Below, piece after piece: positions 14,450 through 23,018 of a DNA stretch of 38,435 nucleotides (positions within the stretch are counted from its first letter, which is position 1; every line of letters starts with the position of its first letter). Location: the NCBI GenBank assembly GCA_022865625.1, contig JALHTB010000013.1:1-38435 (forward strand). Reading direction: 5' to 3'. This DNA is from Candidatus Bathyarchaeota archaeon (GTDB lineage Archaea > Thermoproteota > Bathyarchaeia > 40CM-2-53-6 > FEN-987). Below the pieces are notes generated by a model, which was not told where the DNA came from, did not search any database, and saw nothing but the letters and a program-made list of their open reading frames with translations. The position numbers and the translations under genes were made by a program.

Positions 14450-17407
14450 TCACTGTGGCTGACGTCGGTAGAGTCGGAACGATCTACCTACAAAGATGGC
14501 CGACGCAATCAGCATTGCACAAGTGAGTGCCAAGTATGTCAGCGGTTGGAAGACGGAGCCGTTCTGGTCTCCGAACTCGGCGTCTCTCCACAAGGCCGAG
14601 ATGCTTTTTGGGCCGTTCATGCGGATGCGTGATGTGGGCGAGGAATCGCTCGAGTCGCCCGACCATCCCGCGAAGAAGTGTGTTCTCTCGTCGAGAACCA
14701 CAGGCGGTGTTACTTGGAACGTGACGATCTCGTTTTCATCATGCCATCCTGTTCCCGTAGTGTGGCCGAACAGGGATCTGACGTTGAGATAGTACTGTCG
14801 CAGATAGATCGCAAGCAGAGAGGCATCACCTGACAACCTTAGAGTCAGAGTAGGGGAGGAGATAGTCTCGTTCCATTGCAGGAAGACAGCACGGGAAGTG
14901 TTCCCCAACTCTATGACAGGAGGAACCGAAATAGTATGCTCGCCTCGAGTCACGTTGGCCGTGAACCTGCCATCGGCGCCTGATAGGTAGCGATTGCCGT
15001 CAAGCTCAACCTCTCTGCTCGGGTATCCCAGGACCACAGTCAGAGTGACCGAATCGGTCACCTCCGTTAGGAATCTCTTTACCCCATCCTTCAGTAATAC
15101 CCAGCCGTCCTCCAAACGTATCAGCGATATCAATGCGAAATGTAGTCTGCTCGAAGTGCCGTTGGCAAGTATAATATTCGTGAACTGTGCTTCACCATTT
15201 CCATAGAGCCGTTTGATCGAGACTGATTCGATCGAACCTTTTCCAATGTCGAACGCGACTACTGCAATTGTGAAGTTCGAGGACAGTTTGAACTGCAAAT
15301 TGGTAGTAGTCTTGAACGCCTGTCCTGCTCTGACTCTGTCTGGGGACACTATGTAGCGCATGTGAATGTCGACTTGGCCTGTGGACTCTGTGTCGTTCGT
15401 GAGATTTGTCGCGATCCTAGAGATGTGTTCTTTCTCATTCTCGAATTGCAGGCTCTTCGAAGTTTCAATGAACTTGGTAGTGAGGAGAGCCGCACGACCA
15501 TCATAGTCGCCCGATTCCCAGTTTGTCCAGACCTCGTGCTGAACATCGCTGATTACGTGGTACTCTTTGTGATACCAGAAGGCTCCGCGCCAACCGTCCT
15601 CTGGGGCGTTCTGAAAGAAACGCTCGCCTGACGAAATGAACTCCCCTGGCATTCCCTCGCCATACAAGACAAGGAGACTGGCTCGTAGAGTGCTGGCCTT
15701 GGTAGAAACATCTTGAGGAATCTGAGGAGTGATCAGTACTAGCCCATCGGGGCTGGCCCAGTCCTCTGGGTTTGCAAGAACGAGCTCCTTGGCAGCGGCG
15801 AGAGCCCCGACCGAGTAGCCCACAATGTAGAGGTGTGCGTAGCCCTGAATCTTCGCCCAAGCACGTATGCTCTTTATGAAGTTGGTTCGGCCAGGGTAGG
15901 GTTCGACAAACATCGTTCTATTCAGCGTCGTGTCCACGGAGCTTACTGTGCCCTTCTTCAATGCAAGAACATCGTAGTAGTTTGCAAGGTCTTGGATGAA
16001 ATGGACGGTGTTGTAGGATTCATACTCGTACGGGTTCACTGTGAGGCTTGAGTGCTCAGCGATTCCCCCACCAAGCCATAGCAGGCATGTGTCGCTTGCG
16101 GCGACACTCCAGCGATACCAAACTGCGTCTCCGATCGCGATGCTTTCCGGTTGGAACGGATTTGAGGCATAAGTATCCTGAACTGTCGAGGAGCCAACAA
16201 TCATCATGAGAAGAACCAACATAGGCATGAGTTTCCTTAACGCTCGTCCGGATCTGGGGAATCCGTCATGCGACTTCACGGCTGACAGGCGCCGTAGAAT
16301 GACTCCAATCGCAGCGAGTATCCCAGAGCAGAGAAGAAAGACTAGTGAAATTCTGACAATCTGGGACTTAGATCTCGCAGAGGCATCCTCTGACCAATTG
16401 GCGGACACTGTCTTAGGCCTATCCATCATGACCCAGCTAACAGAGGAAGTTGATTCCGAGTCTCCAGACCAGTGACTAAACTCGTAGTCAACTCCGGAAT
16501 CAGTCGGAGACCGGGTGGTAGAGCCAAGTCGCAGGACTGCAAAGGTTGCGTTCGTGCCTGCCACGTACCAGCCGGAGCCTAGGGTTTCGCCCAGATTGGA
16601 TCGGACAAGGAGGTAGAACTCGGTCACGTAGACTGCTGATAGGTCTAGTCGGTCTGCCACATACATCTGCCTTTGCGAAGAGTGCACGCCGTCACTCCAA
16701 TGGTCAAAGACTGTTCGAGTTCCATTGTCAAGAACCAGTGGGGACTTTGCGGCAATTGTGTGGAGGCCACGCTCGGTTTGAAGGTAGAGTCCCTCTTGAG
16801 GAACCTTGTAGAGATCGTTGTCGACCGTTACGACGGCCGAGGGGAGGTTCGAGCGGATACTGAGAGTGCCAGTGGTTGGCCTGACTACCTCGATATTGAA
16901 GCGGAAGGTTCCGCCGTTCTGATTGGAATACCAGCCGTTGTACCACCAGGTTCGGACTGTAGTCAAGAGTTCCCAGACGCCCGGCTGGTTTCGGCCTGAG
17001 AGATGGAAAGTGAACACCGTAGTGCCAGCGGGCATCGGAGTGAACAGGTCTTTTGAGGCGAGGACAAACCCTGTTGCTGCATCTATGATCGCTATGTCCG
17101 TTGAGTGGGCATCGGAGTATTCGACAGCAACCGTGACTGAGAAGTCCTCACCGGGACGAATGTGACTAGGCGATTGGACATCCACGATTCTGGCCACGGG
17201 GGATTTCGTCCCGGCACAGACCACTGGCATGGATGAGAGTGGGAGCGTGATGACAAGCAGAAAAACCAAGCCAAGACAGAAGCCCATTCCCTGACTAGGA
17301 TAGGTGAATGAGAGCTTGAGCACCGCGTGTTCTGCCTCCTCCGCTTCCACGCTCGAATAGCACGTGGTCCCACACATGGAGAGCTGACCTAGTACCTTAA
17401 GGTTCAC
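14450..17407 (-). CDS. Large surface protein: B-repeat anchor half fused to a second half with alpha/beta-hydrolase domain
   Basis: The 985-residue product has two parts that each look like a complete secreted protein. Residues about 40-375 hold a signal segment, an Ig-like domain, two B-repeat-like modules and a transmembrane helix with a basic tail. A second signal-like helix begins at Met394. It is followed by an alpha/beta-hydrolase-like domain with the nucleophile elbow GYSVGA (Ser532) and a candidate His624 in VQHEVW. Then come Ig-like and B-repeat-like modules and a last transmembrane helix with an RRQ tail. An AGGAAA sequence sits just before the ATG for Met394 (16228), so an internal translation start is possible. 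The first half matches the pseudogene at 17750-18868. Adhesion or surface hydrolysis is inference; hydrolase substrate is unknown. Confidence 0.7.
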   Translation of the reverse strand: MNLKVLGQLSMCGTTCYSSVEAEEAEHAVLKLSFTYPSQGMGFCLGLVFLLVITLPLSSMPVVCAGTKSPVARIVDVQSPSHIRPGEDFSVTVAVEYSDAHSTDIAIIDAATGFVLASKDLFTPMPAGTTVFTFHLSGRNQPGVWELLTTVRTWWYNGWYSNQNGGTFRFNIEVVRPTTGTLSIRSNLPSAVVTVDNDLYKVPQEGLYLQTERGLHTIAAKSPLVLDNGTRTVFDHWSDGVHSSQRQMYVADRLDLSAVYVTEFYLLVRSNLGETLGSGWYVAGTNATFAVLRLGSTTRSPTDSGVDYEFSHWSGDSESTSSVSWVMMDRPKTVSANWSEDASARSKSQIVRISLVFLLCSGILAAIGVILRRLSAVKSHDGFPRSGRALRKLMPMLVLLMMIVGSSTVQDTYASNPFQPESIAIGDAVWYRWSVAASDTCLLWLGGGIAEHSSLTVNPYEYESYNTVHFIQDLANYYDVLALKKGTVSSVDTTLNRTMFVEPYPGRTNFIKSIRAWAKIQGYAHLYIVGYSVGALAAAKELVLANPEDWASPDGLVLITPQIPQDVSTKASTLRASLLVLYGEGMPGEFISSGERFFQNAPEDGWRGAFWYHKEYHVISDVQHEVWTNWESGDYDGRAALLTTKFIETSKSLQFENEKEHISRIATNLTNDTESTGQVDIHMRYIVSPDRVRAGQAFKTTTNLQFKLSSNFTIAVVAFDIGKGSIESVSIKRLYGNGEAQFTNIILANGTSSRLHFALISLIRLEDGWVLLKDGVKRFLTEVTDSVTLTVVLGYPSREVELDGNRYLSGADGRFTANVTRGEHTISVPPVIELGNTSRAVFLQWNETISSPTLTLRLSGDASLLAIYLRQYYLNVRSLFGHTTGTGWHDENEIVTFQVTPPVVLDERTHFFAGWSGDSSDSSPTSRIRMNGPKSISALWRDAEFGDQNGSVFQPLTYLALTCAMLIASAIFVGRSFRLYRRQPQ

Positions 17408-17498
17408 TTAGTCCGTCACCCATTATTAGATGGCAAGCACATCAGCTTCGACCAATCAATCACTACTGTATCGCTTGCGACAGACTGAGGCGACAACC

Positions 17499-17772
17499 AT
17501 GGCATCTGAGAATTCCACTCCTGCAATTGCGGAATCACTTCAGAGGCCATGTGCGGAGATCGCCGGCAGAAGAGGAATAGCGGCAGCTTGCGAATGCGGA
17601 GAGAGCGTCTATTCGACCCGGCCTGAAGGCTACGACCTGCTATTGATCATGGAGGACTATGCAGATGGTCTGCGATATCATACGCGTAGAATGAATGATC
17701 GCCCAGCGATGGTCCTCGCCGCCGACAAGTCGCTCATCGATCTAGATGCTCAGAAAGGCGCGATGGGGTGCG
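17499..17772 (+). pseudogene. Truncated duplicate of the NTase-like/kinase gene (N-terminal fragment)
   Basis: About 91 codons match the start of the full-length gene at 19000: CECGESVYS.RPEG, LRYHTR, and SLIDLDAQKGAMG against SLVDLDARKGAMG. Similarity stops abruptly at KGAMG. After this point the sequence becomes the antisense of the neighbouring surface pseudogene, so any longer frame (to 17978) is chimeric. The DNA is well diverged from the full copy (roughly 70% by eye), so the duplication is not recent. Most changes look conservative at protein level. A residual function of the fragment cannot be excluded, but it lacks the kinase domain. Confidence 0.75.
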
Positions 17773-18868
17773 ATCGCGTACGCACCTTCTGCTTGAGTAT
17801 GATTGCTACTACAAACAGTGCTACTGAGCACGACAGGAAAGCAATTGACACAACGACGAGTCGATATATCGACGTCACTTGGGCTGTATCTTCTGACCAG
17901 TTTGCAGCCACCGTCTTAGGTCGGTCCATGACTACCCAGTCGATGGGCGAGTCGGACTGCGAGTCGCCCGACCAATGATTGAACTTGTGCGTCGTTTGAT
18001 AGCCCACCAACGGATGCGCTGCCATGGCAGGATCGAGTGCAGCGAACATTGCACTCGCGCCAGCCGGATACCAGCCGGAGCCGACCGTGTCGCCTATGCT
18101 GGATTTGACGGTGAGTAGGAATTCGGTCAGGTAGATTGCTGATAGGTCGAGCTGACGCATTATGTAGATCTCTCTGGTCGACGAGCGCATTCCATCACTC
18201 CAGCGATCAAACACGGCTCCTGCTCCAGTGCCAAGGATGACACGCGGCTCGACTTCGATCTTGTGAATTCCTCTCGTGGTTCGGAACTCCGTGCCATTGG
18301 GAGAGATGGGATGAGTGATGCCGTCTATTCTCACAACAGCTGAAACGAGATTCGATGTGATATTGAGAATCGCGATAGGTAGGTCCATAATCCTGATGCT
18401 GAAGGCGTATGTTCCCCCATACTGGTTCGCATACCAGCCGCTATGCCATCAAACTCGCACAGAGGCCAAGAGCGTCCAGACGGCCGGGCGTTCCGGCCCA
18501 GTCAAGGAGAAACTGAAAACGTTTCTTCCAGCAGGTATGATCAACCCCTTGGAGGCAAGCACACATCCGGTCGCTGAATCTAGAATAGCTATGTCAGTCG
18601 AGTAGCTCTCGGAGTAGTCGACTGTGACCGCGACGGTGAACTTCTCTCCGGGCGAGATCTCCTGAGGCGACTCCACGCTCGCTATCTTTGCCACGGGAAG
18701 CTGCTCCAATGTCGTGGCCGCAGGTCTGCTTGAGAAGGCCAACAGGAGAAGCAGGATGGAAAGGATCGACAGCTTCGCCTTCCAGTGCTCGTGTAGAAAC
18801 AACCGATCAGCCATGTTGGCTTCTCCATCCGAGTCCGTTTCGATCCATGGCGTGCTACTCCACTGCAC
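17750..18868 (-). pseudogene. Surface-protein pseudogene, duplicate of the first half of 14450-17407
   Basis: Read on the minus strand this is a signal peptide (a start at 18814, giving MADRLFLH, is likely), an Ig-like domain, B-repeat-like modules and a transmembrane helix ending KQKVRTRSH. Residue by residue it follows the first 375 residues of the large surface protein. The frame is intact except for one in-frame TGA at 18449-18451. There the paralogue has Trp (VRTWWYNGWY against VRV-stop-WHSGWY), so one G-to-A change in TGG explains it. The right end joins the kinase fragment at about 17770. Read-through, or use of the downstream part from the ATG at 18388, is possible but has no support. 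Confidence 0.8.
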
Positions 18869-18999
18869 CGCATACGTACATGAGCCCTCAGACCTAAATG
18901 TTGAGTTAGTCTCCGCTAGCCATTAGTAGCGCGGTTCGTATGAGTCTGCTTCGGTTGCGCTGAGCCTTGCGCGTCTGATGCAAGAGAAAGGTCGGGACT

Positions 19000-20652
19000 G
19001 TGTCGCAGAAGCAAGACAATGCAATCAGCCGCTCATTGCAGGAGCTCTGTTGGGAGCTCGCTGGCAAGGACAGAATGTTTGCTGCTTGCGAATGCGGAGA
19101 AAGCGTCTATTCTGCTCGGCCTGAAGGTTTCGGTCTTCTTGTCATCATAGAAGACTACGGGGAAGGTTTGCGTTATCACACTCGAAAAGTGAATGGCCGC
19201 TCTGTTACTGCATTGGCTGCTGACAGATCGCTTGTTGATCTGGATGCTCGGAAAGGGGCGATGGGCGAGTTCATTGTGGAACGCTTGCTGACGCCCTATC
19301 GTGTGCTCCGGAACGGAGATATGCTTTGGTCGGTTGAAGTTGACGCGAAAGAACGGATACTGCGCGAGGAATTGACTGAACTGGTTCTTGAATATGGGGA
19401 GATGGCGCATGAACTCTCAATCAAGCCAGAATACCTGATGTTGGCTAGGCTGAGGAAACGTGCAAGGGTGTTCCTGCCTGCTGCGAGAGCTTGTGCCTTA
19501 CTATTGGATCCTTCTGTTCGCGAGTCCAATCTGAGCAAGATGGCACCAGGCTATCAGAGTGCGATCGATCGACTCGTGGGAGCTCGAGTCCTTCGTAAGG
19601 AGGATTCAACCTACGCGCTCGAAGACGCCTTCGTTGATCGTTCGCTGAGAGGAAAACCGACCACCAAAGTCATCAACGTTGTGCAAGCAGGCAGACGGCT
19701 GCTCCAAGCATACTTGGCTCACGGAAGGGCCTCTTACTTGACACCGGACGTTCTGACGAAGGAGCTTGTATCCTCACTTGAGACAACCCTTCTCAGCGAT
19801 GAACATTCGGTAACTCTTGAGGACCCGAAGAAGTATCTGTCCCTGAAGACGGCCACGGGTCCCATCAGTCTCGCAGAAAGATTCTCTATTGAGGAGTTTG
19901 CGGGCAAGTTCAGACCTGGGGTCGTCGTCACGGTCTCTCCGCTTGGAAGTGTGCTGAACGAAGTGTATCTCATTACTGCAGGCAACGAGCGCCTCGTGGC
20001 AAAGAAGTTCACGGAGTGGCACAGTTTCAAATGGTTCGCTATTGATCTTGTCTCCCTCGGCACGCGGGTGTTCTCCGTTTCAGGCAAAGCACGACTTGAG
20101 AACGAGTACGCCTTCAACCGCTTGTTGGCGAGGCATGGGGTGCGAGTTCCGGAGATACTTCATCTCAGCATGCCAAACCGCGTCCTGGTTCAACGCTACA
20201 TTGAAGGCTCGTCGCTCGTTGAGCTCGTCAAGAGAGCAGTATCAAGCAAGTCCTTGTCTGATCACGACTTGGAACTGGCCCTCAAGGTCGGGTCAACTTT
20301 GGCCAGGATTCACTCGTCAAGCGTAGCTATGGGTGACTCCAAACCAGAGAACTTCCAGTGCGGCACAGACGATGAGGTCTACTCTCTTGACTTGGAGCAG
20401 GCAAAGAAGTCAGGTGACAAGGCTTGGGATGTGGCGGAGTTCCTCTACTATTCAGGACACTACGTGTTCCCCACAGTGCCGTCGGAAGGTTTCAAGGCGT
20501 ATGTCAATGCCTTCATTGATGGTTACCGAAAGCATGGTGATGAGAACGTACTGAAGGCGGCCGCCAGTGCCAAGTATGGTAGGGTCTTTTCGCTCTGGAC
20601 ACCGCCGCTGGCCCTTCGTGAGATATCTAAGGCCTTGAGAAGTGCCGCTTGA
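19000..20652 (+). CDS. NTase-like N-terminal domain fused to a Bud32/RIO-type kinase domain
   Basis: The 550-residue product starts at a GTG. Residues 1-150 look like a degenerate nucleotidyltransferase module (CGESVYSARPEGFGLLVIIEDY region), and a helical region follows. From about 310 there is a small atypical kinase: a glycine-poor loop GSVLNEVYLI, LVAKKF (putative ATP-binding Lys), ARLENEYAFNRLL (C-helix Glu), a hinge at VLVQRYIEGSSL, the catalytic loop MGDSKPENF (Asp in GDSKPEN), and SLDLEQAKKSGDKAWDVAEFL for the metal-binding Asp. The last two motifs are typical of Bud32/RIO/aminoglycoside-type kinases. Substrate is unknown. It overlaps the HAD phosphatase gene that follows, suggesting a paired phosphorylation and dephosphorylation function. 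It is divergent from the surface pseudogene, mirroring copy one. Confidence 0.75.
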   Translation: MSQKQDNAISRSLQELCWELAGKDRMFAACECGESVYSARPEGFGLLVIIEDYGEGLRYHTRKVNGRSVTALAADRSLVDLDARKGAMGEFIVERLLTPYRVLRNGDMLWSVEVDAKERILREELTELVLEYGEMAHELSIKPEYLMLARLRKRARVFLPAARACALLLDPSVRESNLSKMAPGYQSAIDRLVGARVLRKEDSTYALEDAFVDRSLRGKPTTKVINVVQAGRRLLQAYLAHGRASYLTPDVLTKELVSSLETTLLSDEHSVTLEDPKKYLSLKTATGPISLAERFSIEEFAGKFRPGVVVTVSPLGSVLNEVYLITAGNERLVAKKFTEWHSFKWFAIDLVSLGTRVFSVSGKARLENEYAFNRLLARHGVRVPEILHLSMPNRVLVQRYIEGSSLVELVKRAVSSKSLSDHDLELALKVGSTLARIHSSSVAMGDSKPENFQCGTDDEVYSLDLEQAKKSGDKAWDVAEFLYYSGHYVFPTVPSEGFKAYVNAFIDGYRKHGDENVLKAAASAKYGRVFSLWTPPLALREISKALRSAA

Positions 20653-21316
20653 TCCAGAGATGTTGATGATGCGAGCCAGAAGTGATCGGAGGATTCAGGC
20701 GGTAATATTTGACCTTGACGGCACCCTCACTGACACCGTAAGCGTCTGGCAGCATCTTCACGAGAAATTCGGAACCTGGGAAGTAGGCAGAAGGACCGCA
20801 GAGATGTATCACGACGGTTTGATAGACTACGCGCAATGGGCAAGGCTGGACGCTCAATGTTGGAAGGGCCTTCCTCTGTCACGCGTCCTCCTATCCTTGG
20901 ATGAAATCCGCTACACTCCCGGCGCAAGGGAAGCAATTGAACAGCTCCGGAATCATGAGATTCGCACTGGGATAGTGAGCGCCGGCCTTTCAATTTTGGC
21001 CGACAAGGCCAAGGTTGACCTGAACGTAGACCTCTCAGTCTCAAACGAGCTGGAGGTACGCATCGGTGTCTTGACAGGTGAGGTCAATGTTCGCGTCGGA
21101 CCGGGCAACAAAACCGGGGTAATCGAAGAAGCCGCGTGGTTACTCGGAGCTGAAATGCAGGAGACTGTGGTCATTGGCGACAATGCTTTCGACATCCCCG
21201 AGGGCGCTGGCCTCAGGATAGCATACAAACCAACTACCCTCCAGACGAGGGCTGCTGCAGACGTCATCATCGAGGAGAATGACATCAGAGCAGTTGTTGA
21301 CCATATTCTGCGGTAG
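20642..21316 (+). CDS. HAD-superfamily phosphatase, phosphoserine-phosphatase-like
   Basis: The 224-residue product contains all four HAD motifs: DLDGTLTDT (Asp24 nucleophile, Asp26), Ser in GIVSAGLS, Lys in PGNKTGV, and GDNAFDIPEGAG. A helical cap of about 65 residues between motifs I and II is of the C1 type found in SerB-like enzymes. The GTG at 20642 is preceded by AAGG and overlaps the kinase gene by 11 bases; an ATG at 20660 is an alternative start. Phosphoserine phosphatases release serine from phosphoserine, but archaeal members of this group also act on other small phosphates, so the exact substrate is open. The overlap with the kinase gene points to a joint operon. Confidence 0.85.
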   Translation: MPLDPEMLMMRARSDRRIQAVIFDLDGTLTDTVSVWQHLHEKFGTWEVGRRTAEMYHDGLIDYAQWARLDAQCWKGLPLSRVLLSLDEIRYTPGAREAIEQLRNHEIRTGIVSAGLSILADKAKVDLNVDLSVSNELEVRIGVLTGEVNVRVGPGNKTGVIEEAAWLLGAEMQETVVIGDNAFDIPEGAGLRIAYKPTTLQTRAAADVIIEENDIRAVVDHILR

Positions 21317-21420
21317 TCACACCTAGCCCGGCTCAACATCCCTTGTTTGGCAAGTGTCATATTGCTGCTGTCGGGAGTACTAGATCGGGTTCTGCTAGCT
21401 GGGTAGGAGGGCGGTGTGGA

Positions 21421-21855
21421 ATGTCTTCTGAATGTAGTGGCATCAGCTATGCCCTTCGCCTTAATCAGGGAACCATCGAGGTCCGCCCAAGGTTTCTCCA
21501 ACATAGGATCGTGACCTTTGAGATTAGAAGAATCAGGTCAATCGAATTGCTGAGAAAGAGCGTGATTCCGCCGGCTGTGATCGGTGGTATTGCCCTGTCA
21601 ATAGACGTGATCAACAATCTTGACGACGGATTGACATGGTTCATCCCATCCGGATTTCAGACACAGATACATCTCATTGCATTGGGGACCGCCACGGTCT
21701 GCTTGATCATCTTAGCGCTGCGATCGTTCTTCGCTAATCTGGTCTTGAAGCCAATCGACACGCCGCCTATCACAGTAAGGATGATTCCGACTGGAAGCGC
21801 GAGGCATTTCGTCATGCTGGTTCAGGCACAAGCCCCTGCGCCTCATGATGGATAG
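21421..21855 (+). CDS. Small two-helix membrane protein with PH-like strands
   Basis: I chose the ATG at 21421, because the frame upstream to 21343 is low-complexity and unlike protein. The product of about 144 residues opens with short beta-strands (YALRLNQGTIEVRPRF), then an Arg-rich segment, then two transmembrane helices and a final beta-strand region. The layout resembles bacterial PH-like small membrane proteins. It is immediately followed by the tRNA methyltransferase gene with no spacer, so they are likely co-transcribed. I recognise no named family. Confidence 0.6.
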   Translation: MSSECSGISYALRLNQGTIEVRPRFLQHRIVTFEIRRIRSIELLRKSVIPPAVIGGIALSIDVINNLDDGLTWFIPSGFQTQIHLIALGTATVCLIILALRSFFANLVLKPIDTPPITVRMIPTGSARHFVMLVQAQAPAPHDG

Positions 21856-21870
21856 TTGGAGGATCAGTTC

Positions 21871-22656
21871 TTGAGTCAGGAACCAGAAAGGATCAAAGAG
21901 GGTGACCAGATCCTTCTGTTCTGGGATCAGCGCAGGCAGTGGCTTCTAGGTGTCGATAAGAGTAGAGAGTTCCACACACACAAAGGTGTCGTGAAACTCG
22001 AGGGCGCTATCGGGAAGCGATATGGGGATCATCTGGAAAGTTCCCTTGGACTGGATTTCTTGATCCTGCGACCAACCACATATGACCTCATCAGCCATCT
22101 TGCACGTCCAACCCAGATAATGTACCCAAAAGACATCGGCTTCGTCATCCTCAAACTGGGTCTTTCATCCGGGAAGACTGTGATTGAAGCAGGAACCGGA
22201 AGCGGTGCCATGACTGTCGCAATGGCAAGTGCAGTCAAACCAGATGGGCATGTCTACTCATACGAGATCCGACCCGTCTTCTTGCAGTCTGCGAAGAGAG
22301 CTCTCAAGAGGGCGGGCGTCGACGGATACGTGACTCTGAAACACGGCGATGCCAAGGCAGGATTCGAAGAGCGAGAAGTCGACGCCGCCCTCATTGATCT
22401 AGGGGAGCCTTGGGCAGTGATCCCACACGTTTGGGATGCTCTACGCGGAGGAGCGCCGATGAGTTCTTTCAGCCCGACCATGAACCAGGTGGAGCGAACA
22501 GTCGTCAGCCTACGTGACAGATTCGTCAACATTCAGAGTTTCGAATGTTTTCTCCGCGAGATCCGTGCGGAGGAAGGCAAGACCCGGCCCGCTACGGTAA
22601 TGATTGGCCACACCGGGTACCTCACATTTGCCAACAAGATCTACTCCGCTGAATAG
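21871..22656 (+). CDS. trmI: tRNA (adenine-N1)-methyltransferase TrmI
   Basis: The enzyme methylates N1 of adenosine 57/58 in the T-loop of tRNA using S-adenosylmethionine. The sequence has the N-terminal beta domain (IKEGDQILL, HTHKGVV), the conserved RPTTYDLISHLARPTQIMYPKDIGFVI segment region (positions about 22070-22150), SAM motif I EAGTGSGAMT, the acidic VYSYEIRP for ribose binding, motif IV DLGEPW, and a C-terminal VMIGHTGYL strand. Length (about 261 residues) is normal. I prefer the TTG at 21871 because GGAGG lies at 21858-21862, eight bases before it. The TTG at 21856, directly after the previous stop, would place that ribosome-binding site inside the gene. Confidence 0.92.
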   Translation: MSQEPERIKEGDQILLFWDQRRQWLLGVDKSREFHTHKGVVKLEGAIGKRYGDHLESSLGLDFLILRPTTYDLISHLARPTQIMYPKDIGFVILKLGLSSGKTVIEAGTGSGAMTVAMASAVKPDGHVYSYEIRPVFLQSAKRALKRAGVDGYVTLKHGDAKAGFEEREVDAALIDLGEPWAVIPHVWDALRGGAPMSSFSPTMNQVERTVVSLRDRFVNIQSFECFLREIRAEEGKTRPATVMIGHTGYLTFANKIYSAE

Positions 22657-22733
22657 GAGCAAACCGTCTCTGTCTTCTACACAAACGTTTAATCAGAGCT
22701 GTACTTTCACACTGCGCCGCTAGGTGAAGAAAG

Positions 22734-22952
22734 GTGAACGCTGGTGCAAAAGTCGGACAGCGAAGTATGGTTACGCAGTTGGCTCTCACGGTCGCAGGTG
22801 TACTGCTGCTTCTAGGGCCGCCCTACGTCATCAAGATCTTGAACATTACGTCACGTCTTCAGAATACGATCATTGCGGTAGTAGAGCTGCTGTCGGTTGC
22901 TATCGGGTTCGTGCTGCTCTATTTTGTCTTTAGGAAGCACGAGTTGTCATAG
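22734..22952 (+). CDS. Small two-helix membrane protein
   Basis: The GTG at 22734 follows AGGTGA (22722-22727) at a good distance, giving 72 residues; an ATG at 22770 would give 60. Two hydrophobic helices (about 14-32 and 43-65) are joined by a short loop, and the end is FRKHELS. Small proteins of this shape are common in archaea, and I recognise no family. A weak TATA-like GTTTAAT at about 22687-22693 may be its promoter, as it stands alone after trmI. Confidence 0.55.
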   Translation: MNAGAKVGQRSMVTQLALTVAGVLLLLGPPYVIKILNITSRLQNTIIAVVELLSVAIGFVLLYFVFRKHELS

Positions 22953-23018
22953 TGCCGGAGCGGCATTCTGCTGGCTCGTCGACGAGCGCTTGTTGCGCCT
23001 CCGGGTGTTCCCAGGTTT

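Noticed and set aside
17773..17978. C-terminal extension of the kinase fragment frame
   Set aside because: From 17773 on it is the reverse complement of the neighbouring surface pseudogene, so it is a chimera across the duplication junction rather than real protein.
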